This document shows positions 1 through 8,653 of a DNA stretch of 64,000 nucleotides, piece by piece; the stretch's first letter is position 1, and each line of letters opens with the position of its first letter. The position numbers were made by a program, and so were the translations under genes. The notes under the pieces were generated by a model. That model searched no databases. It had not been told where the DNA came from and was given only the letters and a program-made list of their open reading frames with translations. Source of the DNA: Methylomicrobium sp051061015 (GTDB taxonomy: Bacteria; Pseudomonadota; Gammaproteobacteria; Methylococcales; Methylomonadaceae). The stretch spans positions 62,001 through 126,000 of the forward strand of contig JBPFEG010000013.1 in NCBI GenBank assembly GCA_051061015.1. The letters run 5' to 3'.

Positions 1-215
1 AATCCGGCGCGATCGAGCAGGACGCCGATTTGATCATGTTCGTGTACCGCGACGAGGTCTACCACGAAGACAGTCCGGATAAAGGTATCGCCGAACTAAT
101 CATCGGCAAACAGCGTAATGGTCCTTTAGGCACCGTGCGCCTGACCTTCCTCGGCCAGTTTACCCGTTTCGAGAATTACGCCGGGACCCAGTATGACCAG
201 GATTTTTATGAATAG
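1..215 (+). CDS. dnaB: replicative DNA helicase DnaB, C-terminal end (partial)
   Basis: Only the last 71 or so codons are present; the reading frame is open from the left edge and ends with TAA after the residues DQDFYE. The frame begins SGAIEQDADLIMFVYRDEVY, the conserved late RecA-fold motif of DnaB, followed by the IGKQRNGPLGTVRL segment with the lysine/arginine finger region. DnaB unwinds DNA at the replication fork. It sits directly upstream of alr, a common gammaproteobacterial order. The 5' part lies outside the window, so integrity cannot be judged. Confidence 0.93.
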   Translation, partial: SGAIEQDADLIMFVYRDEVYHEDSPDKGIAELIIGKQRNGPLGTVRLTFLGQFTRFENYAGTQYDQDFYE

Positions 216-260
216 CCCACTTCGCTGCTTTATCGACTTTTCGGGATGGAGGCCTGTTCG

Positions 261-1358
261 ATGATACCTGCCGCTTATGCCGTACTGAATACCGACGCGG
301 TAAAACATAATGTGTCCGTGGTCAGACGCCACGCGCCTGACGCAAAAGTCATGGCGGTAATCAAGGCCAACGGCTACGGCCACGGCTTGCAGCGAATCGC
401 CGAAGTATTGACCGATGTCGATGCGTTTGCGGTCGCGCGCGGGGATGAAGGGATCAGGCTGCGTAAAGCCGGCTTCACGCAACCGGTCACGGTGCTGGAA
501 GGATTCCGAAATGACGAAGAACTCGAGATGTTCCTATCTCATGGCCTCGACACGGTCGTGCATTCGTTTCAGCAACTTGAAATTCTGGAATCCCGCCTGA
601 GCTCGGGAGGACTCGGCGTCTGGCTGAAGATCGACACCGGCATGAACCGGCTCGGTTTTCGACCGACCGATGTTGCTGATGCCTATCAACGCCTGCGGCA
701 ATGTCCGGTCATCCACGGGCCGATCCGTTTCATGACCCATCTGGCCAGTGCGGACGACAAAGTTGACACGAAGACGCGGCACCAGATCGCCCTGTTCAAC
801 GCTACGCTGGAAGGCTACCCGGGCGAACGCAGCATCGCGAACTCGGCGGGCATCCTGGGCTGGAAGGAAGCCTTGACCGACTGGGTGCGTCCTGGCGTGA
901 TGCTGTACGGCATCTCGCCGTTTCCTGAACTGACCGGCAAAGAACTCGGCCTGCAGCCGGTAATGGGGCTCTATTCGCAGTTGATTGCAGTCAAACCGGT
1001 ACATAAAGGCGAAACGGTCGGCTATAGCGGCGCCTGGCGCTGTGCCGAATCGACATTGCTCGGCGTGATCGCGGTCGGATACGGCGACGGTTATCCGCGC
1101 TATGCGAAAGCCGGCACGCCGGTGCTGGTAAACGGCCGCCGCGTGCCGCTGATCGGACGTGTGTCGATGGACATGATTACGGTCGATCTGGCCTCCCAAC
1201 CGAATGCAAGGCCTGGCGATCCGGTCACGCTGTGGAACGAAGCACTGTCGGTCGAGGAAATCGCCCAGTGCGCGGATACGATTCCTTATACGCTGGTGTG
1301 CGGGATTACCCAGCGGGTGCAGATCATCGAGCGCATCATCGGCAGCGCTCCTCCATAA
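261..1358 (+). CDS. alr: alanine racemase
   Basis: PLP-dependent racemase making D-alanine for peptidoglycan. The PLP lysine lies in AVIKANGYGHG (K35 from the chosen start) and the second catalytic tyrosine in AVGYGDGYPR; VSMDMITVDL is the conserved C-terminal-domain motif. The length of 365 residues is normal for the family. I place the start at the ATG at 261, which has a GGAG eight bases upstream and begins MIPAAYAVLN like other Alr proteins; an in-frame ATG at 246 would add five residues. It follows dnaB by 45 bases and is probably cotranscribed or read from a promoter inside dnaB. Confidence 0.95.
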   Translation: MIPAAYAVLNTDAVKHNVSVVRRHAPDAKVMAVIKANGYGHGLQRIAEVLTDVDAFAVARGDEGIRLRKAGFTQPVTVLEGFRNDEELEMFLSHGLDTVVHSFQQLEILESRLSSGGLGVWLKIDTGMNRLGFRPTDVADAYQRLRQCPVIHGPIRFMTHLASADDKVDTKTRHQIALFNATLEGYPGERSIANSAGILGWKEALTDWVRPGVMLYGISPFPELTGKELGLQPVMGLYSQLIAVKPVHKGETVGYSGAWRCAESTLLGVIAVGYGDGYPRYAKAGTPVLVNGRRVPLIGRVSMDMITVDLASQPNARPGDPVTLWNEALSVEEIAQCADTIPYTLVCGITQRVQIIERIIGSAPP

Positions 1359-1385
1359 CGGGAGTGCCCGCTTCCGGAAACACTT

Positions 1386-2810
1386 ATGCTATTTAACAGT
1401 TATCCATTTTTCTTCCTGGTTTTAAACACGTTTTCGCTGTATTACCTGGCGCCTTTCAGAAATCATCAGGTGGCTTTGTTGATTGCCGCCAGCCTGGTAT
1501 TTTACGGCTACTCGCAGCCTTATCTGTTGATCCTGCTTTTTCTATCGGCAACGGTCAACGCATTGACCAGTTATTGGGTTTATCACCAAAATCATCCTAA
1601 ACACCGCCAAAAGATAGCCTTTTCCGGTCTGACCTTTAATCTGGTGATTCTTGGATTTTTCAAATACAACAAATTATTGGACGGATTGATGCCCGGCACC
1701 TCGGACGAAACGGCACAGTTTCTCCAATACCTTATGGCGCTGCCCTTGCCCGTCGGGATTTCCTTCTATACCTTTGAGGGCATCAGCCTGGTAATGGATA
1801 CTTATCGCCCCAGCGGCAATTACAATCTCAAATTAGACAACCGTTTCACGCCGCATTATAAAAATACTCTGTTCTTTATTATTTTCTTTCCGCATTTAGT
1901 TGCAGGACCGATCCTCAAGGCGCACGACTTTTTCCCGCAGATTCGGATTAAACGGCTCATGGATGTCGATTTCTATTTCGTGCTGAAGACCTTGATCGCC
2001 GGCTTTTTTTTAAAGTCGGTAATAGCCGATAACCTGAAAGAACAGACCTACTGGATAGCGGCGCCTTATTTCGAAATGATGTCGTCGACTACCCTGCTGG
2101 CGATGCTTTTCGGCTACTCCATGCAAATCTTCGCCGATTTTGCGGGTTACTCGCTGATCGCGATCGCAATCGCCGCATTGTTTGGCTATCAATTGCCGCA
2201 AAATTTCAATTTTCCCTATATTTCCAAGTCGATAACCGAATTCTGGCGGCGCTGGCATATCTCGCTCTCTTCCTGGCTAAAGGAGTACTTATATATCGGC
2301 CTGCTGGGCGGCAACCGGATCAGTCCGTTCCGCACTTATGTGAATTTGATTATTGTGATGTTTTTGGGCGGACTCTGGCACGGCGCCGCATTGAGCTATG
2401 GTGTCTGGGGACTGTGGCACGGGATTGGGCTGGCGGCCGAAAGGGCTTTTAAAACGGACCAGCGAAGGGCAGCCGCTAAAAATCCGGTTATTGCGCTGTT
2501 TCATATGCTATGGGTACTGACGTTCGTCAGTTTCGGCTGGCTGCTCTTCAAATTAACCAACTTTCATGAAGCGGTAGCCTATCTTGCCGCCATTTACCAT
2601 AATCGGCATCTGGAAAACAGGTATGTCGTTATCATGAATATTCTGCTCTACTCCCTGCCGGTGATTGCCTACCACCTTCTTTATTTGGCCAGAGCGCATG
2701 CAAAAGCGGATTTTTTACTTAAGCACGACTATGTCCTTTATGCCGGGATGATCTTGTTAATTTTTGTAAACGGAGGGATTCCCGGTGAATTCGTCTACTT
2801 TCAATTTTAA
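1386..2810 (+). CDS. MBOAT family O-acyltransferase (AlgI-like)
   Basis: A polytopic inner-membrane protein of 474 residues resembling AlgI/PatA/DltB-type acyltransferases, which pass acetyl or other acyl groups across the membrane to an extracytoplasmic acceptor. Seen directly: many hydrophobic segments, the family motif EFWRRWHISLSSWLKEYLYI, and GGLWHGA with the family histidine at about H332, followed by a second WHG at H345. The next gene overlaps it by 26 bases and encodes a membrane-anchored SGNH-like protein, the usual partner in AlgI/AlgJ and DltB/DltD pairs. The acceptor polymer cannot be read from the sequence, and no alginate or cellulose synthesis genes are in the window. Confidence 0.88.
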   Translation: MLFNSYPFFFLVLNTFSLYYLAPFRNHQVALLIAASLVFYGYSQPYLLILLFLSATVNALTSYWVYHQNHPKHRQKIAFSGLTFNLVILGFFKYNKLLDGLMPGTSDETAQFLQYLMALPLPVGISFYTFEGISLVMDTYRPSGNYNLKLDNRFTPHYKNTLFFIIFFPHLVAGPILKAHDFFPQIRIKRLMDVDFYFVLKTLIAGFFLKSVIADNLKEQTYWIAAPYFEMMSSTTLLAMLFGYSMQIFADFAGYSLIAIAIAALFGYQLPQNFNFPYISKSITEFWRRWHISLSSWLKEYLYIGLLGGNRISPFRTYVNLIIVMFLGGLWHGAALSYGVWGLWHGIGLAAERAFKTDQRRAAAKNPVIALFHMLWVLTFVSFGWLLFKLTNFHEAVAYLAAIYHNRHLENRYVVIMNILLYSLPVIAYHLLYLARAHAKADFLLKHDYVLYAGMILLIFVNGGIPGEFVYFQF

Positions 2811-3705
2811 AAACCCGATTATTCGCCTGGCGGTTCTCGCGAGTTTGGCCTTCGCCGCTTATTGCGGCATCTTGCAGAGGCTTCAACCTGAAGTCAACGC
2901 CTTCCAGAACCAATGGGTCAAAAACTATGCCGTCGCCGAGCGTTTCATTTACGGTTCCGGGGATTATCCCGCCGTCATCGTCGGAACCTCTCTCTCGACT
3001 CACCTGAACCAGGATCAATTGGGCAACGGCGTTTATAATCTCTCGTTCAGCGGCGGCTCGGTCCTGGCAGGACTCCATATCATTCAGAAAAGCCGGCACA
3101 TACCGAAAACGCTTTTCATTGAAACCAATATCGCAGAGCACGAACTGGACAAGTCGATGATCGATAATTTGTTCGTGCCTTTCCTGTGGAAAATAAAAAG
3201 CCGGGTTCTGGCGCTGCAATATACCTACCAGCCAATCAATCTGCTATTGTCAGCGTTGAAAAGCCATCACGAAAAAAACCGTGTCCAGCGGCTCGCCGAC
3301 ATCCAGAACCCCAAAATATTAAACGCATCGCTGCAGCATTTCCTGAAGGAAAGCCGCAACCCCGGCGGGCTAGAAAAAAAGAGCGAATTTACGGACTTAC
3401 AAGCCTTAGTCAAGCAATTGAAAAGCATGGGAACCCGTATTGTGTTCTTTGAAATGCCGGTGCATGGCGATATTTTATCCTCTCCCAAATACGCTAAACG
3501 CCGGCAAATCCTAAAAGAGCGGTTCCCTGGCGATGAGTTTCATTTCCTGCCTCCCTCTGCCGGCTCCTCTTACGCGACCAGTGATGGCGTACATTTATTG
3601 CCGAAAAGCGCTTGCCGGTTCACGTTGGTTATGAACCGGATAATCAACCATCCTGCCGCAACCGATGCGTCGCCGGAAACCCTCAACCCCAAAAACGCCT
3701 GCTGA
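2785..3705 (+). CDS. membrane-anchored SGNH-hydrolase-like partner of the MBOAT protein
   Basis: 306 residues starting at a GTG (2785) preceded by GGAGGG at nine-base spacing; the start lies inside the upstream MBOAT gene, so translation is probably coupled. One N-terminal hydrophobic segment (about residues 11-30) is followed by a soluble extracytoplasmic domain. VIVGTSLS supplies a GxS nucleophile block (S69) and SDGVHL supplies the terminal DxxH pair (D267, H270), as in SGNH esterases and AlgJ/DltD-type proteins. By analogy it completes acyl transfer to, or removal from, a polysaccharide. Sequence similarity to named families is weak by eye, so the specific role is inferred from motifs and position. 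Confidence 0.7.
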   Translation: MNSSTFNFKNPIIRLAVLASLAFAAYCGILQRLQPEVNAFQNQWVKNYAVAERFIYGSGDYPAVIVGTSLSTHLNQDQLGNGVYNLSFSGGSVLAGLHIIQKSRHIPKTLFIETNIAEHELDKSMIDNLFVPFLWKIKSRVLALQYTYQPINLLLSALKSHHEKNRVQRLADIQNPKILNASLQHFLKESRNPGGLEKKSEFTDLQALVKQLKSMGTRIVFFEMPVHGDILSSPKYAKRRQILKERFPGDEFHFLPPSAGSSYATSDGVHLLPKSACRFTLVMNRIINHPAATDASPETLNPKNAC

Positions 3706-3731
3706 CCCATGCAGAAAAAAGGTTTTTGACC

Positions 3732-4859
3732 ATGCCAACTCCCGAATTTCCATTAGTCGAAGACCTGATTTATTTGAACCACGCCGCGGTCGCGCCCTGG
3801 CCTGACAGAACCCGCAAGGCGGTAGTCGAGTTTGCCGAGCAAAATGGCCATTATGGCGCGGCATTTTATCCGGACTGGCTCAAAAAGGAATCGCTGCTGC
3901 GCGAACAGCTGCAGGCGCTGATCAATGCACCGAGCCCGGACGACATCGCGCTGGTCAAGAATACTTCGGAGGCGTTGTCATTCGTCGCCTATGGGCTGGA
4001 CTGGCAGGCCGGCGACAATATCGTGACCAGTAACGAGGAATTCCCCTCGAACCGGCTGCCCTGGGAGTCGCTTGCCGGGCAAGGCGTCGAACTGCGCCAG
4101 GCAGACCTTTACTCCGCCGCATCACCCGAAGAGGCGCTGTTTGCGCTGGTCGACCGAAACACGCGTCTTTTGACGATCAGTTCGATCCAGTTCGCGACCG
4201 GGCTCCGGCTCGATATCGAACGGATCGGCGAATTCTGCAAGCGACGCAACATTCTGTTCTGCGTCGATGCGATCCAGAGTATCGGCGCGGTGCGCTTCGA
4301 CGTACAGGCCTGCCAGGCCGATTTTGTGATGGCCGATGGCCATAAATGGATGTTCGGCCCGGAAGGTCTCGGCGTTTTCTATACCACGCCGGAAGCACGG
4401 GACAGGCTCAAGCTGACCCAATTCGGCTGGCACATGATGAAGGATACGCACAACTACGAAAACAAGCCCTGGGAACTGCATCCAGCCGCGCGCCGATTCG
4501 AATGTGGCAGTCCGAACATGCTCGGCATTCATGCGCTCTCGGCCAGCGTCTCGCTGCTGCTCGACACCGGGATGGAGTCGGTCGAAACTTTACTGTTCGA
4601 GCGAATCGACTATCTCCGGGAGCATATAGAACGGCATGCCGGACTGGCGTTGCTTTCCCCCGCCCCTTCAATGCTGAAGTCCGGCATCGTGGTGTTCAGG
4701 CATGAAAAAATCGCGAATCCGGCGCTTTATCAGCATCTGATGCAGCAAAAAGTGATTTGTGCGCTGCGCGGCGCCGGCATCCGTTTTTCACCGCATTTTT
4801 ATAACGGCCTGGATCAGATTGACCGGGCGCTCGCGATTATCGATCGCTATCCGGGTTGA
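3732..4859 (+). CDS. class V aminotransferase (cysteine desulfurase-like fold)
   Basis: PLP enzyme of 375 residues. The PLP lysine is in MADGHKWMFGPEG (K205), the cofactor region contains VKNTSEALSF near the N-terminus, and DAIQSIGA carries the aspartate that pairs with the pyridine nitrogen. It lacks an evident mobile-loop cysteine of the IscS/SufS type, so a plain aminotransferase or isopenicillin-epimerase-like activity fits better than a sulfur donor. The ATG at 3732 is chosen because upstream in-frame codons (from 3612) overlap the preceding gene; the residues MPTPEFPLVEDLIYLNHA look like a family N-terminus. It lies 26 bases after the SGNH-like gene; substrate unknown. Confidence 0.82.
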   Translation: MPTPEFPLVEDLIYLNHAAVAPWPDRTRKAVVEFAEQNGHYGAAFYPDWLKKESLLREQLQALINAPSPDDIALVKNTSEALSFVAYGLDWQAGDNIVTSNEEFPSNRLPWESLAGQGVELRQADLYSAASPEEALFALVDRNTRLLTISSIQFATGLRLDIERIGEFCKRRNILFCVDAIQSIGAVRFDVQACQADFVMADGHKWMFGPEGLGVFYTTPEARDRLKLTQFGWHMMKDTHNYENKPWELHPAARRFECGSPNMLGIHALSASVSLLLDTGMESVETLLFERIDYLREHIERHAGLALLSPAPSMLKSGIVVFRHEKIANPALYQHLMQQKVICALRGAGIRFSPHFYNGLDQIDRALAIIDRYPG

Positions 4860-4917
4860 TCCTCGCTGTTTTGCTCATTGCCGGGCAATTATTCGCCTGA
4901 ATGCGGGAAACAGGCAG

Positions 4918-5649
4918 TCATGCTGTCTGCGTCCTCCGTCCCCAGCAATAGGCATAAAACCGTTTTAACAGCGCATTCGCCGACTCGGTACGCACGATAG
5001 CGGCCTTTAACGCCTCGACATCACGGCCCTGTTGGCGCAGTGAATCGGCATGCTCGCCAACATACGCCTGCATGATGTCCGCCGTGAATTCAGGATGAAA
5101 TTGTATGCCCCAGGCACTGTCGCCGACCCGAAACGCATGATGGGATTCATACGGATTGCCTGCCAGCCGCCGCGCATTCGCCGGCAGCCTGATTACCGTC
5201 TGCGCATGGGTCACATGCGCGTTAAATGTATCCGGCAAATAGCCCAACAAGGCATCCTGCCTGCCATGATCGGTCAAGTCGATCGCAACGGTGCCGATTT
5301 CCCGCCCTTCAGGATGATAGTCCACCCCTCCTCCCAAAGCCTGCGCCAGTATCTGATGGCCGAAACAAACGCCGAGCAAGGGAACATCACCTTCAACGAC
5401 CGCTGTGATCCAGGCCGCCAAAGCCTGCATCCAGCCCGTCTGGTCGGTCACCATCGCAGGCGAGCCGGTAATGATCACGCCCGCCAAGCTGTCTATCGGC
5501 GGCAAAGTCTCGCCTGCCATCACATTAATCACTTGAACGTCGGCAGAAGACAAACCGCAGCCGGTTATGATCCAGTCTTCAAAATCGCCGAGGCGTTGCT
5601 GCAACGACTGGAAAGTCGAGCCAGTTTTGATGATGACGAATGCTTTCAT
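4918..5649 (-). CDS. class I glutamine amidotransferase (GMP-synthase-type domain)
   Basis: 243-residue stand-alone amidotransferase. The nucleophile elbow LLGVCFGHQ places the catalytic cysteine at C95, and WGIQFHPEF supplies the histidine and glutamate at H185 and E187, so the triad is intact. Proteins of this size with an added C-terminal helix belong to the YfeJ/gamma-glutamyl hydrolase-like branch rather than to true GuaA, because no synthetase domain follows. It is convergent with the aminotransferase and divergent from the broken redox gene. The nitrogen acceptor or hydrolysed substrate is not known. Confidence 0.88.
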   Translation of the reverse strand: MKAFVIIKTGSTFQSLQQRLGDFEDWIITGCGLSSADVQVINVMAGETLPPIDSLAGVIITGSPAMVTDQTGWMQALAAWITAVVEGDVPLLGVCFGHQILAQALGGGVDYHPEGREIGTVAIDLTDHGRQDALLGYLPDTFNAHVTHAQTVIRLPANARRLAGNPYESHHAFRVGDSAWGIQFHPEFTADIMQAYVGEHADSLRQQGRDVEALKAAIVRTESANALLKRFYAYCWGRRTQTA

Positions 5650-5711
5650 GAGAGTTTATTAAGAGAGGTTCAATATACTTTGTCACCACAATAGTTTAAT
5701 GCATTTCGCTT

Positions 5712-5717
5712 TATAAT
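5712..5717 (+). promoter_or_regulatory. possible -10 element for the 5770 gene
   Basis: TATAAT lies 52 bases upstream of the next plus-strand ATG in the divergent gap. No good -35 hexamer is present at 16-18 bases, so the assignment is tentative. Confidence 0.3.
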
Positions 5718-5769
5718 AAGACTTGCTGTATGAATCAAGGCTCCGAATGAAAGCGCTCAGACCCTGGAC

Positions 5770-7003
5770 ATGCCAATGAAAAACATTCTGGCTTTGTTGC
5801 TGTTATTGCTGCTCGGAAATGCAGGCCCTGCCGCTGCCGGAATCCAGGCGATGGCATCCGAAGCCAAGGTACAGTCCGATACGCTTCAGAACGCTGTCGA
5901 TCTCGAAGTATTCGTGCGCGAGGGTTTGCCCTCACTGTGCGAAAGCCAAAGAATTCCTGTCCACCCTGTCGGCCGAACGGCCAGAAATACGGCTATCGAT
6001 ACGCGACGTCGACCAAGACAGCCGCGCGCTTGAGCGTTTAAGACAATTGTCGAACGCTCAAGGCATCCATCAGTTGAGCGTGCCTGCTTTTTACCTCAAC
6101 GGACAATTGATTATCGGCTTTTCGGAAGAGGTTAACACAGGAAAGCGGATTCTGGCCGAACTGACTCGGCCTCGTCTGGCCCAACAACCCTCCGCAACCG
6201 AAAGTTGCTCTGTTGACGAAACCGTGGCTTGCGAAGAAGAAACCGAGGGCCGCTCCAAACCGGAAAATTTTCAGATAACGGTGTTTGGCCGAACTCTTTT
6301 GCTCGAACGGATGGGCCTGCCGCTGTTTACGCTGTTCATGGGCTTGCTCGACGGATTGAACCCCTGTTCGATGTGGGTACTGATTCTGATGATTTCGCTG
6401 TTGGCGCCGATGCAAGACCGCTGGCGCATGCTGGCTGTCGCCGGAACCTTCATCGCGGTTGAAGGCATCGCTTATCTGGCGTTCATGGCGGTCTGGCTGA
6501 ACCTGTTCCTGCTGGTCGGGCTTTCCCGCACCTCCGAAATCATTATCGCCGCGATAGCGATACTTGCCGGCGCAATCCATATCAAGGATTTCCTGGCCTA
6601 CAGACGCGGGGTTTCGTTGTCGATCCTGGAAAGATCAAAGCCCGGCATTTACGCGCAAATTCGCCGTATCCTGCAGGCTGAAAATCTGCTGGGCGCGATG
6701 ATTGGCGCTGTGGTTCTGGCTATCCTGGTGCAGGTCGTCGAGTTTCTCTGTACTTCAGGTTTTCCCGCGCTTTATACCCGCATCCTGACCTTGCAGCACT
6801 TGGACAGCCTGAGCTACTACGGCTATCTCATGCTGTATAACGCAGCCTATATGTTTGACGATGCGATCGTGCTCGCCATCGGCATTTTTACGCTCAGCCA
6901 ACGGCGGCTTCAGGAAAACGAAGGCCGCTGGCTCAAACTGATCAGCGGCGCGGTGATGGTCTGTCTGGGCCTCTATCTGCTGGCGATCCGGCATTCGGAG
7001 TAA
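5770..7003 (+). pseudogene. thioredoxin-fold/DsbD-like membrane protein, disrupted by a one-base insertion
   Basis: Two overlapping frames together make one protein. The first (from 5770) gives a signal peptide and VDLEVFVREG, then loses the motif and stops at 6033; the second carries CPHCAKAKEFLSTL and runs to 7003. Dropping one T from the TTT at 5925-5927 restores EGCPHCAKAKEF and gives a 410-residue protein. Its layout would be a signal peptide, a glutaredoxin-like domain with a CPHC redox site, an acidic linker, then about six membrane segments including GLLDGLNPCSMWVLILMISL. The architecture suggests thiol-disulfide or electron transfer across the inner membrane. The rest of the frame is undecayed, so the lesion is either very recent or a sequencing error. 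Confidence 0.8.
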
Positions 7004-7369
7004 TCACCTCTTAATCGCCCTGAGAATTCTGAATTTTGGCAATTGCATTTCAGCCTGCACCAAGCCTTCATTCAGGGAGCGAAAAACCGCGTAATCCAGC
7101 CACTTGATACAGAATGCCCCGCCTGTGTTCATCTTATTATTTGATATCCATGCCAAATAATATCGTTTCAATTTGTATTTAATCCCAATTAACCTTAGCT
7201 CAACGTCATGAACTAATTGCCGGTTAGAGAAAGTCCGGTTTTTACCTGGCCAGGCTGCGCAATAAATTCTGAAGTCTCTTCATACACTTATTTTGACTGT
7301 TGCGTCCCGTTACGTTTAATCCAATTTCATTGGCTTGTGAAAATAGCCATTCAATCTCAGGAAAAAAAG
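7004..7369. other. intergenic region upstream of cysK
   Basis: 366 bases with no convincing gene. A minus-strand ATG-initiated frame of 42 codons (7004-7132) is present but has no ribosome binding site. The half nearest cysK is AT-rich and presumably holds its promoter; I could not pick a clear -35/-10 pair or a CysB site. Confidence 0.5.
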
Positions 7370-8356
7370 ATGTCGCATTGGTTTGAAGATAACTCCAAGT
7401 CTATTGGCCATACACCTCTGGTCAAGCTGAATCGTATTAGCGATGATGCTCAGACAACCATTCTTGCCAAAATCGAAAGGCGCAATCCGGCCTATTCGGT
7501 TAAATGCCGCATTGGAGCGGCCTTGGTTTGGGATGCTGAAAAACGCGGACTTTTAGGACCGGGCAAGGAACTGATTGAACCAACCAGCGGCAACACCGGC
7601 ATCGCTCTCGCTTTTGTTGCCGCCGCAAAAGGTATCCCGCTGACGTTAACGATGCCGGAAAGCATGAGTCTGGAGCGGAGAAAATTATTGATCGCTTACG
7701 GTGCGAAACTGGTTCTGACCGAGGCAGCGCGCGGTATGAGCGGCGCGATCGCCAAAGCCGAAGAAATTGCCGCTTCCGATCCGGACCGCTATGTTTTGCT
7801 CCAGCAATTCAAAAATCCCGCGAACCCTGCGGTTCACGAACAAACCACGGGGCCTGAAATCTGGCAAGACACGGACGGTAGCATCGACATTTTTATTTCC
7901 GGTGTCGGGACCGGTGGCACTATTACCGGCGTTTCCCGCTATATCAAGCAAACCCAGGGTAAGCCGATCGTTTCTGTCGCCGTTGAGCCTGCCGCCAGTC
8001 CGGTTCTCACGCAACGGCTTGCGGGGGAGGCCTTGAAACCGGCACCGCACAAAATACAGGGTATCGGGGCAGGGTTTGTGCCCGATGTGCTGGATTTATC
8101 TCTGATTGATGAAGTAGAACAGGTAACCAATGAAGAGGCGATTGACTATGCGAGGCGATTGGCAAGAGAAGAAGGCATTCTCTCCGGAATATCAAGTGGT
8201 GCTGCAGTGGCGGTGGCGGTTCGTTACGCCAAGCTTGCCCAAAATAAAGGTAAAACAATTGTTGTGGTGTTGCCGGATTCGGGTGAACGCTATTTGAGTT
8301 CGGTATTGTTTGAAGGGTTGTTTGATCAAGAAGGCCTGCCGGCACATCCACAGTAA
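7370..8356 (+). CDS. cysK: cysteine synthase A (O-acetylserine sulfhydrylase)
   Basis: 328 residues; makes L-cysteine from O-acetylserine and sulfide with PLP. The PLP lysine is K45 in RNPAYSVKCRIGA, very close to the enterobacterial CysK motif, and the substrate loop is PTSGNTGIAL. SGVGTGGTITG is the phosphate-binding loop and GISSGAAVA lies near the C-terminus. The start is the ATG at 7370, preceded by AGGA and beginning MSHWFEDNSKSIGHTPLVKL; an in-frame extension back to 7217 has no family support. It stands alone with long gaps on both sides. Confidence 0.95.
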   Translation: MSHWFEDNSKSIGHTPLVKLNRISDDAQTTILAKIERRNPAYSVKCRIGAALVWDAEKRGLLGPGKELIEPTSGNTGIALAFVAAAKGIPLTLTMPESMSLERRKLLIAYGAKLVLTEAARGMSGAIAKAEEIAASDPDRYVLLQQFKNPANPAVHEQTTGPEIWQDTDGSIDIFISGVGTGGTITGVSRYIKQTQGKPIVSVAVEPAASPVLTQRLAGEALKPAPHKIQGIGAGFVPDVLDLSLIDEVEQVTNEEAIDYARRLAREEGILSGISSGAAVAVAVRYAKLAQNKGKTIVVVLPDSGERYLSSVLFEGLFDQEGLPAHPQ

Positions 8357-8653
8357 AGCGCTCCACCCTCTCCGCTGCTTGCCAGGATCAGTTCCAGGGG
8401 GCTTTCGTGGCGGTTCGTTTGAACATTCAATTAGCCGGAAAACAAAGGGAATTATTTTATCGACAAGTCATTTTCTTACCGCGGGTATTCGATGCAGAGC
8501 GCAATGCTCAGCTACAGAGGGATTATTGAATCAGATTGAATGAAGCGGATGAGCCGTCTCTCTCCCTGCTGGATCAGCCTCTGTCTCGTTTCAGCGCAAC
8601 AGTTTCAATAAGCAGTACTGATAAATATCTTATTCACCCCATGAGGACATTTA

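Noticed and set aside
7004..7132. 42-codon minus-strand frame after the broken redox gene
   Set aside because: It starts with ATG but has no ribosome binding site and no recognisable similarity; too short to support.
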